Positions 16,414 through 25,154 of a DNA stretch of 64,000 nt are shown in pieces. The position numbers and the translations under genes are program-made. This DNA is from SOKP01 sp048887165 (GTDB taxonomy: Archaea; Asgardarchaeota; Lokiarchaeia; Sigyniarchaeales; SOKP01). The stretch spans positions 1 through 64,000 of the forward strand of contig JBHLJZ010000009.1 of the NCBI GenBank assembly GCA_048887165.1, in the 5' to 3' direction. Position 1 is the stretch's first letter, and every line of letters starts with the position of its first letter. The notes under the pieces were generated by a model. It saw nothing but the letters and a program-made list of their open reading frames with translations, ran no database searches and was not told the origin of the DNA.

Positions 16414-18444
16414 ATGGCCATCAAACCGGTGAATAGAAGGAGACAGCTTTATAAGAGCATAGCATTATCATCTGTCATAATAAGTATAATTAATATTGGA
16501 ATAATAGGATATTTTGGTAGTTTTATATGGTTTGGGCCAAGATGTACAACCTGCTTTTTTCACTTTAATATAGATTATCGCTTAGGAGTAGCAGAAGTAG
16601 AAGATAGAATTATAAGAGAACCTTATTACAAATTATTAAGATTGTACGATAAGCACCCGAACTGGGGTTTTACTGTTGAATGTCAAGCAGAAATGATTTT
16701 AAGAATTTTTAATAATTCTGAGTATGAAGAAATTAAAAACCTTACGATAAAATTATTAAATCGAAAACAATTGGAACTTTTATGTGCTTTACAATATAGC
16801 CAATTGTTTTATGTTTATCCTGCTGACGTTTTTGAATTAAATCTAAAATATGCGAATCAAACGCTACAGAATCTCGGGTTACTTGAGCAAAGAAGTAATT
16901 GCATCTTATTTCAAGAGGGTCAATTTGCTTATGGGTTAGCCACTTTGTTAGATAGTCCTTATACGGGTAATATTGATACTGTTTTAGTTTCTGCGCAACA
17001 AATAAAGGGATTCAGATACCCCGGTTATAATAAGAAAGATTATCCAGTATTTCGACTTAATAACATAGAAACAGGAAAATCAATAAAAGTGTTACAATAT
17101 GACTATTTTCCTAAATGGGAGGCAGGTTATTTTCATTCTTGGATTTATTTATATGATGGTGAATTAGCTTTTGAAGATGAGGATGCTGAATTAGAATTCA
17201 TAGTATCAGAAAAGAAATTACGAGCTTATGAAGAAGAGCTTATGCTACTTGAACAAGAGGGAAATAAATTCTTCACTTGTTCCGAGTGGGTTGCCAATTG
17301 TGAAAATCGGAATGCGATTGGAATATTGGATTATTACATACCTGAATGTAATTGGGCAAATGCTGAATATAATTCAAGTTTTACTTGGGCTGCGAAAAAT
17401 TCTGATTCTACAGATGATGGCGAGATGTTAGCTAATAATTTTCGTTGCAGACAAATAATTTTTGCGACAAGAATCATTTATAAAAAATATGAAAGCCTTC
17501 TACCGGTCGAAAATCGAACTTTAATCGAGAAAAAATTTGAATCAGCTGAAAAGTTGTGGCTCCAAGCTACCTGTTCCGATTCTACTGGTGTAGGCCCTGA
17601 TCCTATAGAAAGAATCACAGCTGAACAAAATGTATTGAAAGCTCAAAAAAATTGTTCTCAAATACTCCAAATAATTGCTGATAACATTGAAGAGGTAAAT
17701 GTTTCTCGAATTCAAGTAGATTTATTAACTGAAATGTTTTTAAATAAAACGAATGATTTTATTTCCCTTACTAAAATTGTTAATAATGATTTAAGTCTTT
17801 CAAATTTGCCTGTTAATGTTATTTTGACATCAGAAGTTGATAGTAATTACAATTTAGAACCAAATGTATCTGTAAGTTCAATAATATATAATTCATCGGA
17901 TAATTCTATTAATAGTGAAGTGTTAAATTTATTTCAATTAGACCTTATATTTAAAGGAACACACGATTGGGCAAATGACTCAATTAGAGAAATAGGTATT
18001 CAATTTAAATTCCCAAACCACGCTAGAAATTTTCAGAATATTGTCTATTCTCCTTCACTACTAGAAAATGAAACAAAAAGTGTCGATCGAGCGGACTATA
18101 TGCATCATCCCCTGTACTTATTTTTACCATTAAGTAATGGATTATTATTTATTCCCAATGAATCATCAAGCAAGACAGGAACTATGATTGTAAAAAATGT
18201 AACAAGAAGACACACCAGCTGGCTCTGGGAAGATAATTATGTTAAAGTTATAGAAACAGAAGGGATACATTTGGATGCTTATCATCAATTTTTTATTATG
18301 GAGAATATATCTCTTGACCAAGCATTAAGGTTTGCAAATAGAATCAACCTATTTCCTCCATGGATTATAAGTAAAAATGTGACCCTTATCCAAGGTAATG
18401 AAGTTTATAAGATATATGAACAAATGGAAAATAAATCACCTTAA
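16414..18444 (+). CDS. Membrane-anchored extracellular protein, possibly glycosidase-like
   Basis: A 676-residue protein with a basic N-terminus and one hydrophobic segment (about 14-40), then a large, probably extracellular domain with many N-X-S/T sequons, as expected for an AglB substrate. The opening of the domain resembles the start of GH57/GH38-type glycosidases: HFNIDYRLGV, then WGFTVECQAEMILRIF, then YSQLFYVYP. In those families the first strand leads to a His/Asp active site and is followed by a similar helix. Later segments such as TCSDSTGVGPDP and a C-terminal beta-rich region would fit a carbohydrate-active enzyme. I regard this as a guess; catalytic residues could not be assigned. 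It is followed at 34 bases by a small membrane protein. Confidence 0.45.
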   Translation: MAIKPVNRRRQLYKSIALSSVIISIINIGIIGYFGSFIWFGPRCTTCFFHFNIDYRLGVAEVEDRIIREPYYKLLRLYDKHPNWGFTVECQAEMILRIFNNSEYEEIKNLTIKLLNRKQLELLCALQYSQLFYVYPADVFELNLKYANQTLQNLGLLEQRSNCILFQEGQFAYGLATLLDSPYTGNIDTVLVSAQQIKGFRYPGYNKKDYPVFRLNNIETGKSIKVLQYDYFPKWEAGYFHSWIYLYDGELAFEDEDAELEFIVSEKKLRAYEEELMLLEQEGNKFFTCSEWVANCENRNAIGILDYYIPECNWANAEYNSSFTWAAKNSDSTDDGEMLANNFRCRQIIFATRIIYKKYESLLPVENRTLIEKKFESAEKLWLQATCSDSTGVGPDPIERITAEQNVLKAQKNCSQILQIIADNIEEVNVSRIQVDLLTEMFLNKTNDFISLTKIVNNDLSLSNLPVNVILTSEVDSNYNLEPNVSVSSIIYNSSDNSINSEVLNLFQLDLIFKGTHDWANDSIREIGIQFKFPNHARNFQNIVYSPSLLENETKSVDRADYMHHPLYLFLPLSNGLLFIPNESSSKTGTMIVKNVTRRHTSWLWEDNYVKVIETEGIHLDAYHQFFIMENISLDQALRFANRINLFPPWIISKNVTLIQGNEVYKIYEQMENKSP

Positions 18445-18478
18445 ATTTAAAATGAATTTTAATATTGAGGTTAAATAA

Positions 18479-19264
18479 ATGCTAAATAAAGCTAAGAATT
18501 TTCAAGAAAAAACAAATTTTATTTTATTTTTAGGTACTGGTTTATATCAAATAAGCATAGGTCTTATCGCAAATTTATTAGTAAGTATACTTCTTGGATC
18601 TTCGATTATTATATTTTATCCCATTATTAATCCATTAATTTTAAAAATTTTCGTCTACATTGGTTGGGGATTAATAATTATCGGGATTATTACAACTATT
18701 TTTCCATTATTAAAAAGTGCAATGACAAAGAAAAAAATTCTTTTTAAATTATTTTTCATAATTCTTAAAATTAGTGCATTATTGACGTTGATATTGATTC
18801 CAATCGGGATTTTTCTAGGAATTGGATTACGGTCGGAATTAAAAGTAATTAAAATCAATGAAGCTGAGCAAAAAAGAAGAAGAGAGAAAAAAATTGCTCC
18901 TATTTATTATTTTTTAATTTTTTTAACAGGATTTACTCATTTAATTCTGGGTATAATTTTGTTATTTTTACTTATACCTTTTATTTCAAATGAAATTGAT
19001 TTTGTGTTTCCTTATATAACATACGGTTTACTTTCAATATTTCGTTTTATTGGCTGGATTTGCTTTATTCCAGGTGCTATATTGATTTTTTGTTCAATAT
19101 GGTCAAAAAGACTAAGTAATTTTAAGGAAACTGCTAATAATGGTTACTTTATAAGAACCTTAAGAGTTCTATTATTAAGTGCATCAACTTTATTAATGAT
19201 AATATTTCCAATAGGTACATTTTTTGGTTTAATTCTAATTCAAGAATTTTACCATTCTAGATAA
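18479..19264 (+). CDS. Uncharacterised multi-pass membrane protein
   Basis: A 261-residue membrane protein with about six long hydrophobic segments, apparently two similar halves. Segments around 17-40, 50-75 and 90-115 come before a charged stretch EAEQKRRREKK (about 127-137). Segments around 142-165, 178-205 and 230-255 come after it. The two halves share a pattern of a long Leu/Ile segment, an Ile-Gly-Trp turn (YIGWGL, FIGWIC) and a final PIGxFxG. This suggests an internal duplication. It lies 34 bases after the glycosidase-like gene and may be co-transcribed. No function can be assigned. Confidence 0.55.
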   Translation: MLNKAKNFQEKTNFILFLGTGLYQISIGLIANLLVSILLGSSIIIFYPIINPLILKIFVYIGWGLIIIGIITTIFPLLKSAMTKKKILFKLFFIILKISALLTLILIPIGIFLGIGLRSELKVIKINEAEQKRRREKKIAPIYYFLIFLTGFTHLILGIILLFLLIPFISNEIDFVFPYITYGLLSIFRFIGWICFIPGAILIFCSIWSKRLSNFKETANNGYFIRTLRVLLLSASTLLMIIFPIGTFFGLILIQEFYHSR

Positions 19265-19273
19265 AATAATAAT

Positions 19274-19900
19274 CTAATGATTATATCTCTTTATTATCTT
19301 TTTTAATTTATCGAGATTTGTTTTCTTTAAAGCTGAAAATTCTAAATATGGAATCTGGGCTTGATTTTGATTAGAAAAATCATCTAAATTAATTATATTT
19401 AAGCCAAAATCATTAGAAGTTTTCAAAAATAGTGAGATAATTCTTTTTGTATCGAACTTAGATAGTTTATCTATCTTATTAATAATAATTAATAGAGGTA
19501 TTTCAAGTTCTTTAAGAAATTTAATCAATTCAAAAGTTAAGGGGATTGTATGCTTTTTCTGTATAAAATATTTCAGAATCTCATCTTCAATTCTTAAAAT
19601 ATTAATTATAATAAGAGCTAAAAAGTATTCTTGATGGTATTTTTCCAAATGGATCACGATTTGTTTCTTAATATGTTCTTCTCTTCGTTGGCTTCGATGT
19701 TTCATATAACCAAAACCAGGTAAATCAACAATTTGATAATGCATAGTAGGTTGAAAAATTTTGTTAATTAATAAGGTACTTCCAGGAGTTTTACCAATCT
19801 TTCCCTTAAATTTTTTAGGATTTGGTAATAATAATCTTGTAATTGAACTTTTTCCTACATTTGAATTTCCGATAATTAATAATGAAGGTTTATCTTTCAT
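19274..19900 (-). CDS. engB: EngB/YihA-type GTPase
   Basis: A 208-residue GTP-binding protein of the TrmE-Era-EngA-EngB superfamily. G1 is GNSNVGKSS (residues 11-19), G3 is DLPGFGYMK, the EngB signature, G4 is INKIDK, and a late FSAL gives G5. EngB is needed for large-subunit ribosome assembly in bacteria, and homologues occur in archaea and organelles. Between G3 and G4 there is an insertion-like stretch (about 100-135) slightly longer than in short bacterial forms. The gene lies 30 bases downstream of the acidic repeat protein on the same strand, so they probably share a transcript. Confidence 0.85.
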   Translation of the reverse strand: MKDKPSLLIIGNSNVGKSSITRLLLPNPKKFKGKIGKTPGSTLLINKIFQPTMHYQIVDLPGFGYMKHRSQRREEHIKKQIVIHLEKYHQEYFLALIIINILRIEDEILKYFIQKKHTIPLTFELIKFLKELEIPLLIIINKIDKLSKFDTKRIISLFLKTSNDFGLNIINLDDFSNQNQAQIPYLEFSALKKTNLDKLKKIIKRYNH

Positions 19901-19930
19901 CTTTTTAGTGAATTGAAAATTCAGATTGAT

Positions 19931-20842
19931 CTATATATCCAGAAACTCATCATTAAGAAAATCTTTATACATTTTCTTCTTCTCTTCTTCTGTCAGAATA
20001 GGTCGGGTGCTTATTGGCTCTCCTATTACGTCCAAAATTTCTTTTAATCCTTTTATCCCTATATTAATTTTAAATTTACCTCCACTTATATAACGAATTA
20101 TTTGCTTTTCATTCAAAGTTAGTCGAAGAATATAACCCAAGCCAAAATAAAACTGATTTTCAGGAATAGGATCAATAGGACTTTTACTTGTAACTTCTTT
20201 TAACATTTCATATAATAACTCTTTACTTGCAATGTAATCTTCTGTCTGAAAGACAATATAATAAAGAGCATGATACCAAATTTTATCCCTCTTATTTTTA
20301 GTGTATTGAATAAACTTTTCAGGGGTAACGATTACTTTCTCTTTTTCTTCCTTTCTTTCAAGAAGTTCTTGTTTGATACGCTCTTCTAATTCTGAAGATA
20401 TCTTTGCACTTGGTTGGATATCAGATGCTTGTTCGGATTTGGATTGAATTTCTTCTTGTTTAACCGTTTCAATTGCTTCTTGTATTTCTTTAAGTTCCTC
20501 AAATTCAAATTCATCAAGATCTGAAAAATCTGAAATCAGTGCTTCTTTTTGAGCTAAATAGTCATCTAGTTTAGCTTTTTCAGTTCCATTTGTTGCTATG
20601 GTGCTTATAGATCCTTCTTCAATTTTTTGGTCATTTTTTATAGTATCTAGTTCTCTTACTTTAGCAATAGCTTCTTGCATTTCTTTTAATTCTTCAAAAT
20701 CTAAGTCATCTAAGTCTGAGAAATCGGTTTCAAGGTCCTTCATATCCGTTAAATATTCTTTTAAATCGTCTTGGTCTTGAATATTATTTTCAGATTTTTC
20801 TTTTAGTTCTTCATCTAATAGATTATTTGGGTCTTCGTTCAT
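19931..20842 (-). CDS. Acidic repeat protein of unknown function
   Basis: A 303-residue protein with two parts. The N-terminal half is strongly acidic and carries two copies of a ~35-residue repeat (about 28-63 and 94-128) with the shared core DFSDLDxxxFEELKExQEAI. The C-terminal part (about 165-303) looks globular, with KFIQYTKNKRDKIWYHALYYI and YFGLGYILRLTLNEKQIIRYI. It might be a helical protein-protein interaction domain. No membrane segment or catalytic motif is seen. The repeats, separated by flexible Glu/Lys linkers, look like short linear binding motifs that would recruit the same partner twice. It precedes engB on the same strand; whether they are functionally linked is unknown. Confidence 0.6.
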   Translation of the reverse strand: MNEDPNNLLDEELKEKSENNIQDQDDLKEYLTDMKDLETDFSDLDDLDFEELKEMQEAIAKVRELDTIKNDQKIEEGSISTIATNGTEKAKLDDYLAQKEALISDFSDLDEFEFEELKEIQEAIETVKQEEIQSKSEQASDIQPSAKISSELEERIKQELLERKEEKEKVIVTPEKFIQYTKNKRDKIWYHALYYIVFQTEDYIASKELLYEMLKEVTSKSPIDPIPENQFYFGLGYILRLTLNEKQIIRYISGGKFKINIGIKGLKEILDVIGEPISTRPILTEEEKKKMYKDFLNDEFLDI

Positions 20843-21159
20843 TATTATAATAATTAAGATATGAATATTTTTTCTCTAATATAAGATATAATTATTCTAT
20901 TCTTTAAATCTTAAGATATGACAAGATTTTTAATAATTTATTAAGTATTTTCCTAAATAATTAATTTAAGTAAAGTTCAGTGATTTTCATAATGTAAATT
21001 ATGTTTTTCTAAAAAAAAAGAGTTACCGAAGCTTTTCAAGCGTTAGTTGGAACTTTATATTCGAAAGCAAAATAATCTAACTTCTGAATGAAGTTTTTGT
21101 ACTAGCAAATAAAATAAGATAATAAAAAGTAAATTTATCAGAAATAGGAAAATAAATTT
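20843..21159. other. 317-base intergenic region
   Basis: This gap lies between EF-2 (stop at 21160) and the acidic repeat gene (start at 20842), both on the minus strand. It should hold the EF-2 3' end and the promoter of the acidic-repeat/engB pair. A slightly less AT-rich patch at about 21020-21075 contains CGAAGCTTTTCAAGCG, but it does not form a convincing tRNA or box C/D RNA. I see no open reading frame with protein-like character. Confidence 0.5.
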
Positions 21160-23412
21160 TTAAGTCTTCTTATAGATAAATCTTTCCCAACTCTTGGTAG
21201 AAGGCATTTCAACCGGCATACTTTTTCTCTTACGAATTTCAAGTATAAGATCTTCTTCTAGTGAAGCAGGTACTTTTTCGAAACCTGAAAATTCGTATCC
21301 GAAGAATGCTCGTCCTTGGGTTGTTCCACGAATATCGTCAGCAAGACCAATAGTCTCTGCTGCTGGAATCACTCCTTGGACCCTTACATACTCACCTTCG
21401 GGAATTACATTGGTTATTCTTCCTCGTCTTTTTGTTATAATTGTACTTATATTACCCTCAGTTCCGGTGGGCGATTTTATATCAATTTTTTGTATAGGCT
21501 CATAAAGATGAGGTTCAGCATCCAACATTGCTAATGACATTGCTGAAAACGCCATACCAGCAATTTGTCCATATTGAGTATGTCGTGGGTCCTCATGGAT
21601 AACCATATCTGTAAAGACTACTTTGAATCCAGTAGCAGGTTCTTTCGCCAGTATACACGAACCTAACCAATCTCTAAAAGCGGCAGTAAGATAAGATTTA
21701 ACTCTATCAAACCTCTGTAGACCTGAGGTACCATTGACAAGTAAGCTTCCATGATAAACGTCAACAATACGCCTTGCTTCTTTTGCATCCCATCCAGCTT
21801 CCTCTCTCAAGATTTGTGCGCGATCTTTTTCATTCTGTAAATCAGTGATTTTTCTGGTCTCAATTAATTTTTCAGTCTTCTTATCAAGTGGTTCTAAATA
21901 GAGTAAGATTCGATTGTGAGTATTGGCTGATTTTGTATGAAAGTCTTTGCTTTTTTTTGAAATTTTCTCCCTATATACAATAATAGGTTCACCTATAATA
22001 ATTTCAACCTGATTATTGATTCGTTTAGTTAAGATTTCAATTTGGAGTGGATCTATTCCACTTAATATAAACTCCCCTGATTCTTTATCCATTCTGTATT
22101 CCGCAGTAGGATCTGCTTGCAGCCATTTTCCAACAACTTCATCCAATTTATCAATATCGTGAGGATCACGAGATTTGATGCTTCTTGAAACAACAGGTTC
22201 ACAAGCATAGCTAATTCGTTCAAAAGCCGGTAATCTTGATTGTTCCTCTTTATCTTTGGGAACATTATCAGCAGACATGAATGTTTCTCCAGAAGGACAA
22301 ATGAAGCCAAACAAAGCAAATAAATTACCTGCTGGTATTTTAGGCATGTCTAAAATATCTGTAATTTCCATTACACCTAGTCTTTTTAATCGCTGTTTAC
22401 TTTTGTTGTTTACAAGGAAAATTGTATCAGATTGATTAAAAGTTCCTGAAAAAACTCTGCCAATTAATGTAGCTTGATAGTTTCTTTTTGGATCTAAGAA
22501 AATCTTAGTAATCATACCATATAAGGGTCCATTAGGATCGCTTTTAACTAATGCTTTTCCCAAACCAGAATTTAAATCACCACCCCATATATGAGGAATT
22601 CTATATTTTGAAGCTGTAACTGGATCTGGTAAATGATCGACAACCATACGAAGCATAGGTTCATCCAAGGGTAAATTGTCTCTTAACCATTGAATATCTC
22701 CTTCATTATACTTTTCAAATACAGTTATAGGAGTGAATCCTTTTTCCTTTAAGATTTCGTATGTAAATCCCCATCCATGCTTAGCAGAACCTACAGCTAC
22801 GCTATTTTTAGCGAAATCTACTCCCCAGTCAAAACCTTCAGGTCTAACCTTTCTAATGAGCTCATTTACTTGCTTTGTAATATCATCAATTTTGGCATAG
22901 GTATCTTCTGGACTTAATTTTAATTCACTAATTAATCTATCAACCTTATTAATGAATAATACCGGTTTACATAGTTCTTCTCCAACAGCTAGGCGTATAT
23001 TTGTTTCAGTTTGGGTCATTACTCCTTCTAACGCATCAACAAGTATAATAGCACCATCTGATCCTCTCAAAGCTCTTGATACTTCTCCTGTAAAGGAAAT
23101 ATGACCTGGAGTATCATTGATTTGAAAGATGTATGGTTCTCGATCATTAGGATTTCTTGGATCAGTAAAAGCAAGTAACACTACTGAGGTAAAAATAGTA
23201 ATACCTCTTTCTTGTTCTTCATCATCAGAATCAGTCATTTGAAGTTGTCCAGCGTCCTCCGGGCGCATTAAACCTGCTCTCCTCAACAAATAATCCGAAG
23301 CTGTTGTCTTACCATGATCTATATGAGCTGTTATAGAAAATATTCTCTTTTTAGTATAGTTAGTGCTGGCTACCATCGATTGAATCTCATCGGGATTTTT
23401 TACTTTAACCAT
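21160..23412 (-). CDS. fusA: Translation elongation factor 2 (EF-2) or EF-2 paralogue
   Basis: EF-2 is the GTPase that translocates tRNA and mRNA on the ribosome. The 750-residue protein has the full G domain: AHIDHGKTT, ERGITI, DTPGHISF, NKVDR. Domains II-V follow. The domain IV tip is unusual. Where archaea and eukaryotes have HEDAIHRG or HADAIHRGGGQ, with the second His modified to diphthamide, this protein has IHEDPRHTQYGQ (residues 605-616). The candidate His611 is present but its flanks differ. Some archaeal groups, including many Asgards, are known to have EF-2 paralogues or to lack diphthamide synthesis; this gene fits that picture. No dph gene is in the window. The start ATG is clear. 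Confidence 0.93.
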   Translation of the reverse strand: MVKVKNPDEIQSMVASTNYTKKRIFSITAHIDHGKTTASDYLLRRAGLMRPEDAGQLQMTDSDDEEQERGITIFTSVVLLAFTDPRNPNDREPYIFQINDTPGHISFTGEVSRALRGSDGAIILVDALEGVMTQTETNIRLAVGEELCKPVLFINKVDRLISELKLSPEDTYAKIDDITKQVNELIRKVRPEGFDWGVDFAKNSVAVGSAKHGWGFTYEILKEKGFTPITVFEKYNEGDIQWLRDNLPLDEPMLRMVVDHLPDPVTASKYRIPHIWGGDLNSGLGKALVKSDPNGPLYGMITKIFLDPKRNYQATLIGRVFSGTFNQSDTIFLVNNKSKQRLKRLGVMEITDILDMPKIPAGNLFALFGFICPSGETFMSADNVPKDKEEQSRLPAFERISYACEPVVSRSIKSRDPHDIDKLDEVVGKWLQADPTAEYRMDKESGEFILSGIDPLQIEILTKRINNQVEIIIGEPIIVYREKISKKSKDFHTKSANTHNRILLYLEPLDKKTEKLIETRKITDLQNEKDRAQILREEAGWDAKEARRIVDVYHGSLLVNGTSGLQRFDRVKSYLTAAFRDWLGSCILAKEPATGFKVVFTDMVIHEDPRHTQYGQIAGMAFSAMSLAMLDAEPHLYEPIQKIDIKSPTGTEGNISTIITKRRGRITNVIPEGEYVRVQGVIPAAETIGLADDIRGTTQGRAFFGYEFSGFEKVPASLEEDLILEIRKRKSMPVEMPSTKSWERFIYKKT

Positions 23413-23585
23413 TTTAAATTCACTTAAATATAGTTGTAATTAAAAATATTGATAATTATGAAAAAAAATTAAAGAAATGATAAAAATTTTATGTTTTATA
23501 TGTATAAATTGCTATTCTTATATAATTTTTCGTTAGTATATATAAAACTGTTAACTTTTTCTAAAGATTGAGAAAATTTCTAATC

Positions 23586-25043
23586 TTATTCAACAAAGGG
23601 TAAAACCAAATTCGTTAAAATATAGAGAGCTCGTTTACCAGATGAAGTTTTAACATTATTTGCTTGAGAAATATTGATTATTTCAAAATTCTCTGGTACT
23701 TTATTTCTAATAAAGTCATTGAGAAAATTGATAAATAAACTATATTCCCTTTTAGTTTCTACCCAAAGATAGTTATCCTTTTCAAAATAATCGGGATTTT
23801 TCTTTATAAACTTCATAACATGGAGTTTTTCTGATTTTGGAGGACCTCTACGAGTGTATTTCTCTGAAATTTCTGGTTTTTCACAATAAAAAGCTATGCT
23901 AAACTCATCGAAATTATTTTCAAAGTATACTTCATATTCAATTTTTTTAAAACGGTCATTATGTGAGTATTCTTTTTCTCCAATTGTTTTTATACGTTCT
24001 GCTAAAGAATATAGTTTATCTCTATTTATTGTATAATGAATATTGGGGTCTAAATTTTTCAATTCAACTATAAAAATTTTGAATAACGTTTCAGAGTTGG
24101 AAGTAGTTAAATTAATTTTGGGAATTGGATTAATTTTAAAAAAATCTTCGCTTGGATCTTTTAAAAACTCTTGGATTTTAAAGTCGCAATATTTAAATGC
24201 TTTTTGAGATATAGAAGATGCTACATTTCTATTTTTATCAATGGGATCTACTATTATGAGATAATCTTGCTGGAAATGAACTATGTCTTCCAATTCTTTT
24301 GTAGTTCTTCCATAATAATCTAGTCTATAGTCTTTTAATTTGTTAAAATTTGATAAAAGGTTATTAAGATTAGTAAAATAATAAATAAGCAATTCGGCAC
24401 TATAACCAATAAATCCTACTTTTCCTACTGCACTTTTATCTCCGTAACAATATGACGCTTTAAAGAATTGTTTTATTAATCTTACGTCATCTTTTTGTTC
24501 ATTTGTTAAATTATCTCTAATAAATCGTCCATGCCAAGGGGATCTATCTACCGCTGTAATAGGTCCAAACTTTTTAATGTATTCGATATCCAAATCAAAG
24601 TATAGGACAATATCAATTTTGATTTTGACGTTTTTGAGTACATAATCCACAGTAACATATGGGTGTTCAGCATATAAAAGCTTAGGATTATTAAATTCCT
24701 TGGATGTTAATGATTTTATTATCCAATTATTACAGAGCTTTAAGAAATCCTTTTTTGATTCTCTTTTTAATTGATTTTTACTCAAACCATTGTAGTTATG
24801 CTTATATAAATCATAATCTAATCCTATAAACAAATCTATATCAAAATCGTCTCTTAATTGAGTTTGTTTAATTCCTGTCGATCCTTGTGGTTCAATTTGA
24901 GTATACTTAATTCCTAATTCATGAGCAGTTTTATTAAGGATATTAATTAATCTAAGATTGATTTTGTTAATTAAATTTAATTCTTGAGGAGTGGGTCTAA
25001 TTTTTTCTAAAACTTCAGTTAAAACTCTAGTTAATTGAGTCAT
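23586..25043 (-). CDS. cca: CCA-adding enzyme, archaeal class I
   Basis: Class I tRNA nucleotidyltransferase, which adds or repairs the 3' CCA end of tRNAs without a template. The nucleotidyltransferase motif is GSTGIKQTQLRDDFDIDLF, with Gly-Ser at 54-55 and the metal-binding D68 and D70. A third Asp is likely in VKIDIVLYFD. The downstream AVDRSPWHGRFI and DDVRLIKQFFKASYCYG blocks belong to the archaeal CCA fold, and GFIGYSAELLIYYF to its helical domain. The length of 485 residues is normal. It sits between EF-2 and aIF5B on the same strand, with about 170 bases to EF-2. Confidence 0.9.
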   Translation of the reverse strand: MTQLTRVLTEVLEKIRPTPQELNLINKINLRLINILNKTAHELGIKYTQIEPQGSTGIKQTQLRDDFDIDLFIGLDYDLYKHNYNGLSKNQLKRESKKDFLKLCNNWIIKSLTSKEFNNPKLLYAEHPYVTVDYVLKNVKIKIDIVLYFDLDIEYIKKFGPITAVDRSPWHGRFIRDNLTNEQKDDVRLIKQFFKASYCYGDKSAVGKVGFIGYSAELLIYYFTNLNNLLSNFNKLKDYRLDYYGRTTKELEDIVHFQQDYLIIVDPIDKNRNVASSISQKAFKYCDFKIQEFLKDPSEDFFKINPIPKINLTTSNSETLFKIFIVELKNLDPNIHYTINRDKLYSLAERIKTIGEKEYSHNDRFKKIEYEVYFENNFDEFSIAFYCEKPEISEKYTRRGPPKSEKLHVMKFIKKNPDYFEKDNYLWVETKREYSLFINFLNDFIRNKVPENFEIINISQANNVKTSSGKRALYILTNLVLPFVE

Positions 25044-25154
25044 TGGTTTGAAATCAATGCTATGGGATAGGTTTTAATAATTCCTATAATAATTAATTAC
25101 TTTACTATTTAAAAAAATTCTTTAGAAAGTTGGAGTAAGAAAAATATATGATAA

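Noticed and set aside
21020..21080. Less AT-rich patch with CGAAGCTTTTCAAGCG and TTCGAAAGC, looking a little like a tRNA arm
   Set aside because: No four-arm fold, acceptor stem or anticodon loop can be drawn around it.
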